A stretch of DNA of 64,000 nt from positions 4,831,501 through 4,895,500 of the forward strand of contig JBBBDQ010001153.1 in the NCBI GenBank assembly GCA_037127315.1. The letters run 5' to 3'. Position 1 is the first letter of the stretch. Each line of letters opens with the position of its first letter. This DNA is from Ascarosepion bandense. Taxonomy: Eukaryota > Mollusca > Cephalopoda > Sepiida > Sepiidae. Under the pieces are notes generated by a model, which made no database searches, had not been told where the DNA came from, and saw only the letters and a list, made by a program, of their open reading frames with translations. A program made the position numbers and the translations under genes. Of the stretch, positions 35,401-50,400 are shown in pieces.

Positions 35401-38400
35401 TTCAATAATAATGATCTGCTTTTTAATCATTACTTCAGAGTAAAGTATCATATTTATGAAATTAGATACTAAGTGAGGGTAAAAAAATATAACCATTGTT
35501 TTAAGAATAACTTTTTAATCATTGCTAATTAGTGAGACATCTTGCATAGAATGAGACATATCTACTCAATAAACTTTCTTTAATTTTACTTTTGTTTCCT
35601 CATCCAAGTTGGTCAATAACTCATGTTTCTTTTTCACAGTTTACTGAATATATATTTCCTATATAAATGTAAATTATACTGTGTTATGGTGTTGTTACAA
35701 TGATGAAGATAACACAATCAAGAAATATAATGTCACTTGGAGCTGATGTCGACTTGCTGAATTTTGTAGCCAGAATTGTTTCCATACTGCTCTAACTCAC
35801 TATCTTTCTACTTTTTTCTTGACTTCTTGGCATCAATATTTATGCTCCTTGGATGAAACCAAATCATATTTTGAAGAGTCATGTTCATCTCTAAAATCAC
35901 CCACCATTTTAGATATGCACTTTCTTTAGTTGATACTTTTTTTGTTAACCTTGGCATTGTATTGGAATATTAGTTTTATGAATAAGTACTTCAAAAGTAT
36001 CATAAAGTATGTTCATCAGTGAATTAAATTTTACTGGTTGCTTATTCTGTGCATAGCTAGACCTAAATTGATTTATATATCTTCTATGTCAAAAGTGTCC
36101 AGCTTCAAATTAATATGTCAAAATGGATCTTGATTTCTTGCCAAACATGAGCAAGTAACATTTTCATGGTGACATTTGTTTTTGACTTCATTTGATATAC
36201 AACCAAAAAATGTTCAGCTTTCAAGACTTTAGCTTTTCTTAATGCCCTTTTGAAAGTGTGAACAAACTGCTCAACTTGAGCATTTGATCTCGGATAATAA
36301 ATCGGCATCAACAAGTGTTCAATTGTGTAGATTTTGCAGAAATTTTAAAACTCACTAGAAGTAAATTTTTAGATTTATTATTATAGATTTATTATAGATT
36401 TAGATTTATCATTATTAGATCCACACTGTCAGGTACTCCAAACCTTGCAAAACTTTTGTGTAAGAATTTAATTAATATTGATGTAGTTCACTTCAATATC
36501 TAGGGCCATTTTGTGAAACTGTTGGCCACAATTATATAGTATGAAACATTTAATGATCTAGCAAACTCCACATATAGTCTTCCCCACAGTTTATTAATGT
36601 TGGGCCATGCCTGATAATTTATAGGTGGTTATTTAGCTGCTAATTTACAACCATTATATTTTCTAAATGCATTTTGAATATGATTGTCCAATTTCAGATA
36701 ATAAATGTAGCTTTTCATCAGAGACTTCACCTCACTATTTCTAGATGTCCTTATGTAGAATTATTTCAAAATTCTTTTTTTAGTGATAACAGAATTACTA
36801 CTCTTTCTGTATCTAAAAGTACTCCTTCACAAATAAAAAATGCTGTATTATTGCTACCAGGGTTAATTTTAGTTTTACACTATTTTGACTTAATGTCATT
36901 CATAGCTTTTGAGTAAATATGACTGGCAAAATTCTTTAATTGTTTTACAAGGCTTTTAATTTCACTTTTGTATTCCAGCAAAGCAATCATAGTTATCTTC
37001 AAAATCTTTTTTACTTTTTAATATCAATCTAGACAAGCCATCTGCAAGTCCCAATTTTTTTATTAGAGAAATTCTATAAATCATAATCCAATGCTGCAGC
37101 CTGTTTGCAGCATACATGGTAATCTCTTTCGTAAAACCAAATATACTTAATAATGTGTTGTGGAGCTTCGTTACCGATTTGTTGTGGTGTTGTTGTGGCA
37201 AACTTCAATGCAGAGTTGTAGAGACCAGTTTGTGCCGGAAGCAAGATACAGAACACAGTAGGTAGGTTCAAAAAAGTGTATTGGGATAACAAGAACATAT
37301 GAACAAAGGAAGTGTTAATAATCAGTAAATAGAAATAAGAAAGTGAGAACAGTACAGTTACTGCGTATTACCTGACTAGTAGCTGACTTTACATGCATAC
37401 TAGCTGTCGTCAACTGCCAACTTAACTGCTTTCAGAAGTCACGGAGGTAATTATATATAGTAAGAGAAAGAGTCCATTTCTCGTAGGAGAGCACCATAAC
37501 ATAACAGATGATAATAATTTTGAAATATGAATTTTTACCCCAATATCATCCTGTTAAATTTCTTTACAACAAAAATTTTGCTTACTTTTCAATTTGCAAT
37601 TTTCCATTTACCAAACTTCTTCAAAACATGAGTGGCTTCTTTTACTGTACTGTCTTCAAATTTATGGCCTATTACTGCTTCTATGCCATATTCACTTGCA
37701 TCCAATTCTACTATTTTTTGGTGTTTCAGGTCGTAATATATCAGTGATTGCTCTGAAGTTAGTAGTTTTTTTAATTTGTTCAAAAGCTTTTCGACATTCT
37801 GCTGATCAATTCCAGTTTGTACCCTTCTAAAGTAAATTATTCAGAGGTACTCACAATTTGTACATATTTGGCATATAAATATTATATTAATTTGCTAATC
37901 TGTTATGCTGATTGACTGATAAAGAAGCCCCTTTGATGGGTTTTATAGCCTTTTCTTATGCTCAGATCAGCTTCAATTTTTATTTAGTTTCTTTAGCAGA
38001 AGTGAATGCTATTGGTGAATGCTATTTTCTTTGAGTATGTAAGTAAAATGAAAGCTATTTGCAGAGACTATGCACAGTTGACAAAGTTTTCAGTTCAGTC
38101 TTGGTTTTCAGTGTTCACATCCAGCCAGTAGTGGAAATTTGTGAAATATGAATCAGAAGAAGATCTGGTTTTTTTGAAGATTATAAGAAGATCATTATAA
38201 TATGGATTTAATGATCCCTTCAGACTTTCATTATCATTTTTTCACTGAATCTCATCAACTTCTCATGACAAAGATGCATAGGGAATTTACAACTTTGTTT
38301 TTAGCTATGTACATAATTTGTTCTTGACTTGCTTTTGAATACATTTGATCTCTTTCCTTGGGATTTCTGAATGTCCAGTTATTTCTTAAGGTGTAAAGAG

Positions 38401-41400
38401 CCAGTATTATTCACAGACCAGGATTTGAACCCACAGATTTTCAGGAAATAAACTGATAAAACTTTTTATCCACTCAGCGATGTCCTGAAGGTTATTGAAT
38501 ATCAGAGACACTTATATGATGCTGAAGTGATAATGGCTCAAATAGATGATAAATATCATTGTGCTAAGTAAGATGCTAGCATTAAAGGATTGCTATATTG
38601 AGTTATTTCACATACAATACTTTGTTACTTATTGCCAGACACCATGCCTTACAAACCATAAAAATGAAATTGAGGCATGGGTTTTATACATTATCTCACC
38701 CATACATCCAAGCTTACAGCATCTGATATTCACAAATGGTTACTGGGTTAGCCATTGCTTAACTGGGGATCATCTGGGAACTGTTATTTCAACATGATAT
38801 GGATGTAAGCCCTAATGGGTGTTCAGTTCTCATTAGGTGACGTATACTGAGAAACTTAAGCTAAGCTTAATGAATATTTTTGACTGTTTCCCAGGAAATA
38901 GTGATTAGCAAACTCTTATTGTAGTAAATTTGATTCTCATGGTCTAAAACAATGGCTTTGTGCAAGACTGGAAAAGTTTAGTAAATAATCTAAAAGATTT
39001 TAATGTTAACACATAAACTATGTTATTTTCTGTCATTAGAACTAGAATGACAGAAATTCCTTTCAACTGCAATTAATTACTTAATAAAGCTTCAAATATC
39101 TAGTTTGTTAGTATTTTATATTTGAATTTCTGCCATTTACAGCTGGCCAACTTTCCAATGAAAACTGAGTGATATTCTTTCTTCTGTTGTATTTTCAGTT
39201 GTCCCGTATATTACAATCTACCCCCACAATGCACATTAGTTAATACTGGTAACAACTGCTGCAAAGAACCAGTATGTAATTTTCATGGAAAAACAGTTCG
39301 AACAACTGGACACAAACACGGAAAACATTTAGGTGTTGGTAAGTTTGAACTTGATATTAATTTTTTAAAGGGTCATTTACAAATTAATAAACTCATTTTT
39401 TTAAACTGAAAAAAATTCAACTGGTGTGAAATTAACATTTGCAAGTAAGCACAAATGTTTCACTAAATACATATTTAATAGTAATCAATTTAATAACATA
39501 ACCTTTGTTGATTATAAATATAATATAACTATAACACTGAGAAAGGTAATTAGATACTGACATATTCATATTGCTTTCCTAATTTTGGCTCTTTATATAC
39601 CTATTCAGTCAGTTAAGTGCCATATGTGATACATGCTTTGTGTGACGCCTTATGCCTGGAGCTGGCCGTCAAATGTAACACTTGTTGTTGCTGATGGTCG
39701 TGACAATCCCAGTTGTGATGCTGCCACCCGGCTGGCCATTGGTTTGGTCACTGTCACTGGTCGTGACGATCTCGTCCGATGATGTCGCCACAAAAGCTAG
39801 TTTACTAGAAATCTGTTGCAACAACGCGCCACTGTCCCACGTGATTTGATCCCAGAGGTTGCGTCAGGCAATCTTAGTAGTCGCCTTTTTGAGCCAGTCC
39901 GGACACTGATGTACACTTGTGTTTTGCAAAAATAAACACGGCACCAAAAAAAAATTAATGAAATAAATGAATGAAGTCGAGCACGCCTGGAGAGCTACAA
40001 AGAATGTCTTTATGTCTATAAAAAAAATGATGTTTATCTTTTCACAGGAGCAGATAATACAGTTTTCGAAAATGGTGGTTACAATGAAGAGAGAAAGTTT
40101 GCTAAAAGCATCAGAGCTTCCAATCCTTACGAAAAAATGTCCTGTCTAAGTTTTGTTAAAGTAGACAGAGCTCTTCAAATTTTCACTAAAATCTAATCTG
40201 TATTATCTGAAGTTAGGGCTGTCTGTGTCTCTTTTAGGTGATGTCAAAAAAGATAATAAAGTTCTTTCAGGTTCTTGTTGGAACTTGATGGAGTTTACCG
40301 AAGTAGTGCGAATGAAGAATCAGAATTTTTGATTTTCCCGTGATTAAAAAAACAATAACGTTTTTTTGGGATTCATTTGTGCTTAAGTGAATGCAAGGAA
40401 TTCAACTGGAATTCAAACTCGGCTCCCTGATTTGCCGTTCCAAACTGGTATCCACTGCACTACCACAAATTCAAGTTGAATCCCTTGCATTCACTTGTGT
40501 GCAAATACTCTTGGGAAAGGTATTAATCTATCTCTTCCCTCCAGTTATGGGTTAAATAATAGGACAGATTGGATTCTATAGCCTTGGCTGGCAACCAGTC
40601 TATCACAGAAAGCAATGGCAAACCTACTACGGGATAATCTTCTGTCCAGTCAGTCATGTCTCTTTCGAGACATGATCGCTCAAAGTGTGTATCACATATG
40701 GCACTTAACTGACTGATATACCTATTCACAAAAGTTTTGTTGCTGCATATTATGTTCCTTAAATGTTTTTTAAACAGAGATACAGAAATAAGAATCTGCT
40801 AGAACAGGAAGTAGAGGACTGTTGTTAGGAAAAATTAATCAAAAGTTAAAAATAAATGATCATGAAAATGTTGTTTCTTGTGATCAGAGAAAATTACCTC
40901 ATTAAAGAATAACCAAGTTTTTGATAATATCAATCTGCTTCCACTGTTAGGAAATATCTCATAATGATTAATTCTTCTGTTATTTCATTTTTGTCAATGC
41001 CTCCTCGTGGCACATCTTCTGCATCTTCTACTGGATTTCAATGTCTGACCAAAAGATTGAAATCATAACTACCATGTAAACTGTGATGCTTAATCAAGGT
41101 TTATATCCACTCATCCATTGAGCGACAGACCTGAATAACATTGGAGAAAACAAGAGATGAAAAATTCTTTATAAAACCTCATAAAAATGATAGAAATAAA
41201 CTGAATATCTCATTTTAACTCCTTATTTAGGTTCCTGATGTAGATAACACAGCATTTCAGCTGAGCCATTCTTCAGGGTTTTTATGTGTTTGTCAACATG
41301 TTATGTAAAGATGAGCTCATAATATACCTAGTAACTTGGCTTTATGATATTGTAGTAGCATGTGACAGTAGTTATGGTGGTATGGAGAGGTTCATTTTGC

Positions 41401-44400
41401 CTACATGTATATGGTAATCATATGAGTCTTTCTCTGGAGTTGTTGATGATACTGTTAGAATCTGAATTAAGAGTTTAGCAATAACAAGCCTATAGCAATA
41501 ACAAACACATGGTTAAAGATATATTTATTTCAGAAAGAGTGGTCAAATATAGGAAATGTCAGAAGGTGGGTGATAGACGGTTAAGGATACAGAGGATAAG
41601 GGTTGGGTAGGTGGGTTTGAGAGAATGGAAGCGAGTTAGTTTGTTAGGAGATGTCTATTGACCTTACATTTAAACTTCTGGAGATTGTAGCTGTTAGGAA
41701 AGCAAGCACGTGGAAGGGAATTCCACAGGCGGAAAGTGCGAGAAAAGAAGCTGTTGGAGTAGAAATTGCGGTTACATTTTATCGATATCACTGTAAAAGA
41801 GTGGGACCTAGTTGCTAATCTAGTATCTCATGCAAATTTGTACCTAGGAGGCACCAGTGATCTAAGTTCATCGAAGCAGAAGCTGTGAAAGTATTTATAG
41901 AAGAGGCACAGGGAAGCCATGTCACACCAGTGAGAGAGTGACTGCAACCGGTCTACCAAGTCGGTATCGATTACATTACAGACTCTCCGTTGTATTTTGT
42001 CAAGAACCCCGAGGAGAACAGCAGGGTCACTCGACCAGATGTGGCAGCAGTATTCAATGCACGAGTGGATGGTAGATTTATATATGTGCAGGATAGATTC
42101 AGATGGAAAAAAACTTCCGGGCCCTGCACAGAGAACCGACTTTCATAACAGCAGATTTGGCAATGGATTCGATATAGTCATTCCACTTAAGGCCCACTGA
42201 GAGTGTGGGGTCAAGGAGGCATAGTGTTTTACTCTCTGAGAGTCAAGCCTGTTCCATACTAATGAGAGGTAGGTGCGATTGTCTATGATGGTTAATTGAT
42301 AGCAGCTTCGTTTTGGAAGCATTAAAATTTACGAGCCATTTCTTACCCCAGTCCACTAGGGATTGGATGTCTTTTTCAAGCTCGGCAGCGAGGTTCACTT
42401 TGTCTCCCACACCAGATTTTTGATCGAGGCGAGAGTAAACTGTGGTGTCATTGGCATACATACATACTTGGGATCATATGGCATTGGGGAGATCATTAAT
42501 GTAGATCAGAAAGCGCGTAGGACATAGGAGAGAGCCTTGAGTTTGTATGGTAGTTCTGTCCGTTTAATACCACCTTCAATGTGCGTTTAAAGAGGAAAGA
42601 CTGGATTAGGACAAACAAATGTCCAGTTATTCCATAGCTCTGCAGTTTGCGTAGAAAGCCAGCATGCCAGACTCTGTTGAACGCTTTAAAGATATCTCAG
42701 GTAACAGTTCGGGCTTCGCCATTCTTGTCGAGAGCCTGATATATATACTCGGTGATGGTCGTTAGCATATCAGCAGTAGACCTGGTGAAGCGGAAACCAT
42801 ACTGTTTGTTCGAGTGGAGCCTGTGGGCTGTGAGATGCTGAAACACCTCGGCATTGATAATGGCTTCGAACACTTTGCCAAAGATCGGAAGAAGGCTGAT
42901 AGAGCGATAATTTGCGGGGTCCGAGGTTTCTCCAGTATTCTTAAATATAAGAACTACAGAGGAAGACTTCCATCAGGGAGGAAAGCAGATATGCAGAAGT
43001 TGAAAATCTTAAAAAGGACAGAGGAGAGTTCAGGGGCACATTTCTTCAAGACTTTGATCAGGATTCCGTCCCCTCCGCTCGTTTTGAGATTATGTTAAAA
43101 ATCAGCGAGGGTGTAATGTGGACGTCATTCAGTTGAGCCTCAGTTCTAGGTGGGAAGTCGGGTGTAGAAACTCCAGACGAATCCAGTCTCGAATTGGTCA
43201 AGAACCTGCGAGAAAAGCATTCAGCCTTGTCCGCTGAGGATGTGAGGATTTCAAATTCATTGATTAGTGGAGTAATTGAGGACTTATTCTTGTTAAGCAC
43301 GCTTTTACAGAGTTGCCATTAGTCTTTGGTGCCGAACTTGGAGGATGCTAGGTGTTGCTTTATTCTGGCAGCAAACAACATCTTAGCTTTGTTAAGTATC
43401 TTTTTACACTTATTATGAGCTGAGGCGAAAAGGCACCTGTTTTGGTCCGACGCGTAGCTACAATAGAGCCAGAAGAAATGATTCCGGTGGGCAATGGCGG
43501 CCGAGCAAGCAGGCGAGAACCAGGGAGACGAATGAGATTTAAGCTGAAATTTCCTGGCAGGGATGAAAGCCTCGATGCCAGCCTTAACCCAGGTGGAGAC
43601 CTCGAATACACAGTCTTTGACGGGAAGATTAAAAATGTTGTTCCAAGGGACGGCACAGGGGAAGTCTCAGAACGAATTTCAGTCTGCTCTTTGGTAGCAG
43701 TAGGATATTGTCTGGGTTTCTTGGGTAGGGTGGGAGTAGAATAAGAAGTTGACTGAAACTACGGCATGGTCAGAATTTCCGAGAGGGTAGAGCTGTCTGG
43801 TAGTGTAAGAGTCTGGAATGGAAGTGAAGCAGAGGTCTGGTAGTAAGTCCCTTTTGTTAGGTTTATTGGAGAAACGCGTGGGGAAGTTCACCACTTGCGT
43901 AAGGGATTGGGTGATTGAAAAATTCATGGTGTGGACACCAGCAAGGTTGGTGACAGAGTTATCCAGTCACTTGGTGTGGTGGGCGTTAAAGTCACCAAAC
44001 ACAAATATATGGGCAGATGGATGAGAAGAAATGGTCTTGTCGATATTGTCAGAGATGCTGTCAAGTACTGAACAGTCAGAGGATGACGAGGAGTGGTAGA
44101 GAAAGAAGAGATAGCTAACCGAGGTTAGAAGTGAGAGACGGAAGCACATAAAAGAATGATCCAGGGATTCAAGAGATGTCACCCTAGCTGGGGGGAGATG
44201 TTCGCTGACATAAACACCAAGCCCATGCATATGAACATTGGAGTCCTTCTTGAAGAGGGGAAGGTAAACAGGAACGTAAAACTCAGAAGAAGGGATAGAA
44301 GGGTCAAGGTTAGTTTTACATAGGACTAAGATATCGGGTGAGTTAGTTTGAAGGAATGATTCTATGCTGTAAAATTTAATGCGGATGCCTTGTATGTTTG

Positions 44401-47286
44401 TGAAAGAGATGCAGAAAGGTTTAGGCGTTTTCTGACTAGCTGGTTTAGTTTTGATATTATGTTTGCTTGTTTTCATAGTGATTTAGTTGAAGAGAGGTTT
44501 CAAGTATACTCAGTCAGTCACTTGTTTGCAGCATGTGAAGGATGGAGACTGGCGCAGCCTGCAACATAATGTGGCCTCGGGGTTGCCCACTGGAGGTTCA
44601 TGCAGGGACGCCTGTCCATATGCGATATGGCACTGCAGGAACCCCGATATTATTCAACTGTTGATCAGAACAGCCTCTCAAGATGCTACGCAAGAGTTCA
44701 GGCTCTTAACTACCAGTCAGAAGCAGCAACTGCCAACCCAGTACCCTCAGAATGAAGAGACATTGCCACCATACTTAACAACTGCAAAGAGCTTCCAGCT
44801 GAACTAACACTAAGACCGAAAAAGGGAGATAAACTGAGAACCCCTTCCTAAACAAGAAACAAGGCAATCACCTCTACTCCTGTTCAAAAAAAAAGGGGAG
44901 GAGTGCAAGACCGGGCAATAGTAGGTACTATCTACTCCAATTAAAAAAGAAAAAAAATTTTAATGATACCTTAGAAAATTAAAGATACAGATATACATGA
45001 CAGAATGATATTTGAAAAACTTTCAAGCTGTGATGAAAAACTTCTTGTCAGTTTCCACTTCTTAAAATCTGACCAAATAACCAAACATCAGGATTTTTTT
45101 AATCTCTTCTTGATCAAACTGAGAATTTTTCAGCATCCACAGGTTTGTTTTTGACTTCAGTTAATCTATATTTAATATTTTAGATTTAAAAGTTGAAAAT
45201 GCTTTATAATAAAGAAACATGAATATTAAGAATGGCTGTTTGTACTCTGTTGATTAATGTTTCAGATGTGTGCATCTATAATGGCAACAAATACTACGAA
45301 GGGCAAGGCTGGTCAGTTGGATGTGAAGCAGACTGTATTTGTCAGGATGCCAAGTCTGGATTTTGGATTTGTACCTCCAGGTAATTATATCACTGAATAA
45401 AAAAAAAAAATGTTATATTTGGCCCACACTCCCAATAACCATTTAAACAGATGTAACCTATGTTTAGTTGAAAAAATTAAAATATTAAAATATCCTAAGC
45501 AATATTTGCTTTTGAACTTAAAAAAATTTATAAACAAATGCCTTCATAAATTTAAATATAGATTCAAACTTCCTAATAATTTATCTAAAATTAAACTTCC
45601 TTTAAATAGTTGTTTCTTTTCTTATTAACTGTATAATTAAATTATATTATACAGTAACTTTCCTTTTCTTAAATCTATATTCCTTTTAGTTCTATTGTTT
45701 GTTTTGGTATTAATGCTGCTATAGATTTAAATTAACTTTCCTAATAATTAATCTAAAATTTAAATTCCTTAAAATAGTTATTTTATTTCTTCCTATTTGC
45801 TATATAACTACAAGATTTTATAATATAACTTCTTCTATATGCCCTGTCCCTTCAGGACGTAGGCAATCATGGATTTCCATGTTTCCCTATCCCTGGTGGC
45901 TCTGAGCACACCTTCTCCTATTACACCATGCAACCCTCGTGCCATCATCTACATGATTAGGTCCTTCAAATATGTTATTCATTGCTTTCCCCTGTCTCTT
46001 TTTTTCTCTATCTGGCCTGTTAGTATCAGGTTCTCCAAGCACTCCTTCCTCATTGCATGTCCCAGGAACTTTAGTTGTCTCTTCCTGATGCTCAGTATTA
46101 ATTTCCTTTTTGTTTCCATCATTTCCAACACCTCGTCATTGCTCACATGCTCGATCCATGATATTCGCAGCATCCTTCTGTAGAACCACATTTCAGTTGC
46201 TTCAAGTTTTTCTTTCATCTTTGATGATATTGTCCAGCATTCACTGCCATATTGAAGGACGGACAGTATGTAGCAATCCAGTACTCTCTTCCTAGTTTTG
46301 AGCAAAATTGTCCAGTGAAGGTGTGTTTGTTGGAGTTTGCTTCACTAGGATTAAAGCTAGGCTTCTTCTTCTATGTGCCCTTTCCCTTCAGGATGTAGGT
46401 GATCATGGCTTTCCACTTGTCTGGTTTCTTAATACTTTAATCAACTTCTGGAATGCTTCCTTCACCATGCCAATCTGCCTTCGGGTCTCTGTGTCACACT
46501 TTCCGTCTTCTGTTATAACACTTCCCAGGTATTTAAATGTTTGTACCTGCTTGATTCTAGTATCCCTGACCTGTATTTGGTATATTAGGCTGCTCGTTTT
46601 ACTGATGAGCATGCATTCGGTTTTCTTGCAGTTTATTTGTAGGCCTTTCTTGTCACTCTCTTCAGCTACTTTTTGTAGGAGGTCTTTTACTTACCTTTCT
46701 GTGTCTGCTATCAGCATTGTATCATCTGCATACTTTAGGTTGTTTAAATTGCGGCCTCTGATGTCAAATCCAGGCATAAATTCTAGCTTACTCAAAATAT
46801 TCTCGCTATACAAGTTGAACTTAAGCTATTTAACCAGTTTATTTTGATATTAATATTATTCATGACTTTAAAAGTGACCTTGTAAGGTTGTTATTTCATC
46901 TGGCACATTTCTTTCTTGTATATTTTTAATTTATTTCAATGTATCTCTTTTCTCTTCTGTCACCAAGTGGCAATCTTACAAGTTCCAACAGCATAGATTT
47001 TTTTCTTTCTCCTTTTTTTTACCCTACCCTTATTTCCATTTTTTACACACACAAATAAATTTATTTTCCCATAATGTTTTGTTATCACTGATAAGACATG
47101 TTAAATTTACTCACTGAAATGGCCATCCAATTCCAGAAAATTTATGTTTTTTATAAGTAATAATTATTGGCTTTGTAAATGAATAAACTTAATTAAATTG
47201 AACCCTCTGGTTGAATCAGTTTTAATATTTATATTAATAGGATCCATTGGGATTTGCCTCCAAGCCATTTTATTTTGTATTTATAA

Positions 47287-47330
<44 letters not shown>

Positions 47331-47361
47331 TTATATATATATATATATATATATTTATATT

Positions 47362-47401
<40 letters not shown>

Positions 47402-50400
47402 TGTTTGGCGTGCGTACATGTGTGTGTAATTTGTAGAAATTATGATCCATAATATTTTGTAGTGTTCTTCTTCTTCTTCTTCTATGTGCCCTGTCCCTTC
47501 AGGACGTAGGCGATCATGGATCTCCATGTCTCTCTATCCCTTGTGGCTCTTAGTATGTTTGCTCCTGTTGCTCCTGGCAACCCCCGTTCCGTCATCCACC
47601 TGATCAGACTCTGCAGATATGTTATCCACTGCCTTCCTCTGTCTCTCCTTCCTTCTATCTGTCCAGTCAGTATCAGGTTCTCCAGGCTCTCCTTCCTCAT
47701 TGCGTGTCCCAGGAACTTCAGTTGTCTCTTCCTGATGCTCAGCATCAATTTCCTTTTTGTTGCCATTCTTTCTAACACTTCGTCGTTGCTTGTATGCTCA
47801 GTCCACGATATCCGTAGCATCCTTCTGTAGAACCACATTTCGGCCGCTTCCAGTTTTGTCCTCATTTTAAATGAGGAAAAAGATATTAACCTCAAAAACA
47901 CTTTGTGTCCTTTGATAAAATTCTTTTCAGTCCCTGTAAACAGATATGCTTTCAATTTGATTTTTACATTTCTCACAAAATAATGGTTACCCAAATAACA
48001 CGTGAACTTTAACATCAGTTATTTTTTTATACAGATGTCCTCATTATGACAACATTCCAGCCAACTGTCGCTTAATTACTAAAGCTGGTCAGTGTTGCAA
48101 AGAGGTAAAATGTGAATTCACCGTTGATTTCGGCAGATTTAAAGGTCATGGAAAAATGGTTGACAGAGGTATATTTACATTCTTGTAACTGTATTTTAAT
48201 TCAAGATTTTATATTAATGAAAATATAATTGCTTAATGTTTTGGAAGTAATACAGAAAACTAAACTAACAAAATAAAAAATATTTAGTAAAATTAAAAAA
48301 GAAGGGAAATGTAGAGTTTTACAATATTTTATGTCAGATAATCGAGTTAAAGACAATTTATTTGCATTATTATTGCTCTAACTACAGTTTTTAATAATTA
48401 TAATTACATGATGTGTTTCAAAAAATTATATTTTTAAAGAAAGAAAAATGATCAAAAATTTAATTTAAATTAATTAAACAGTGACATCATAAGCAACATT
48501 CATCATTATGATAGCTGAACATAAATGCTGTATTTTAATTCATAGCTCAGATCTGAATTCATATTTTTAATTCTGAATTTCTGGCAGGAAGGGAATGTTG
48601 TAATAATTGATGCAAAACTGCACCATCTAAACTTTACATTTTATAATTACTTAATATACTAGGTCTGGATGACACCTGTAAACATTTTGGGTTAATGATT
48701 ATTTTTTTCCAGAGATTATTTTGCTAAGTAAGCTTTACATTATTATACTAGAAGTTTTTCTTTTTTAATCCACAAGACACATTTCATTTCATGATTTAAA
48801 TGTTCAAATTGTTAATAATAAAGGTTAGCAATGATGGCTTTTCCAAGATCCAATTATCAAAGTGAATGAAAGCTGCCATATTCGACAAGGCATAGCAAGA
48901 TATTCTTCAGATTAGAATGTGGCTTTAGTACAGAAAGAAAATTGATAAAGGGTGATGACTACAGCTTTTTGTTGTAAACATTTCTCATCTCTTGTTATAA
49001 TCAAATGAGAAAAAGGGGGCTTTTCATTTATAGTCAGTAGATTGGTGCAATTAAATGTTGCACTTTATCCCTTGCTTAGAAGTTTTTTCCAATTTACTTG
49101 AATTAAATTTAATTGAATATGATACACTGTATTCACTTATTTAATCTCTTCTAATTTGATGGGGATTTTCTTCAACAAATGTCTTCTCTAATATTTATTC
49201 ACTGTTGTTACACCTGTGTTTAAAGGACAAATATTACTTCATGTCTGTGCTGCATGACTGACTTTAATAATAACATCATTCACCATGCAGTAGTGAACAT
49301 TGGAAAGATTATTGACCAATTTTTTATCTTATAGTAAAGATGAATGACCACATAATATTCATCATAATTGTTTAGCCAATAAACCTATTTTAAAACTTTT
49401 CAATACTTTCATTGACTAATATTTCATGAAATAAAATGTTTCTTCATTTACTATTTTAGCTAATCCTGTTACAAATCCACCTTGTGTTGATCGACGACCT
49501 TGTGAAGAGCTGTCTCCAAGTATTTGTCATGCAAAAGATTTAGAATTTTGGGTGATTGATCATTGTCCTCACTTCTGCAACAAATGTCGTGAGTATTTTC
49601 CCCATATAAAGAATGAGAATACAGATGTGAAGAGGGCTGAATCAGAGTAGAGTGGAAAGGATGATGAACACAATACACGGGTTGTCAGGGAAAAGATGTG
49701 AGTCAAGGAGGTAAGAGATGGCAACTGACTTTGCATTAAAATTCTTGGAGATTGTAGCTGTCAGGGAAGCAAGTATACGGAAGGGAATTTCAAAGGTGAG
49801 AAGTGCAAACAAAGAAGCTGCCAGAGTAAAAGTTGCAATTACATTTGATTGGTTTCACTTTAATAGGGTGAGACCTAGTTGCTAGTTAAATTTATGCATG
49901 GGGACACCAGGAGCTAAGCTCATTGAAGCAGAAGCTGTGAAAGTATTTGTAGAAGAGACAGCGGAAAGCCACATTACATCAGTGACAAAGTGATTGGAGT
50001 TCAGCTACCAGGTCGGGATCAATTACATTGCAGATTCTTTGTTGAATTTTGTCAGGAAGCCTGACAGTAGTATTCAATACATGAGAGGATGGTAGATTTA
50101 TATATGTGCAAGATTAATTTAGATGAGAAGAAACTTCCTGGCCCTACACAGGAAACCAACCTTCCTAGCAGCAGATTTAGCTATGGATTCAATAAAGTCA
50201 TTCCACTTGAGGTTGGTTGATAGAGTTAGGCCGAGATGGCGCAGTGTTTTGCTTTCAGGGAGACTAACCTGATCCATTCTGATGGTGGGGTATGAGCGGT
50301 TGTCTAAGGTGGTTAAAGGATAGCACCTTCATTTTTGAAGCATTAAAATTTACGAGCCATTTCTTACCCCATGCACCGCAGACTGGAGATCCTTTTCAAG

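Noticed and set aside
38395..38490. A functional tRNA gene
   Set aside because: The A and B boxes are present, but the T stem and acceptor stem do not pair, so a SINE head is more likely.
44487..44807. A 106-codon + strand frame
   Set aside because: It is antisense to the leader of LINE copy F and matches the leader of copy G, so it is not a gene.
47247..47527. Open frames on both strands rich in Tyr/Ile or Val/Cys/Thr/His
   Set aside because: They are translations of the (TA)n and (GT)n microsatellite plus the start of the RTE-like tail.
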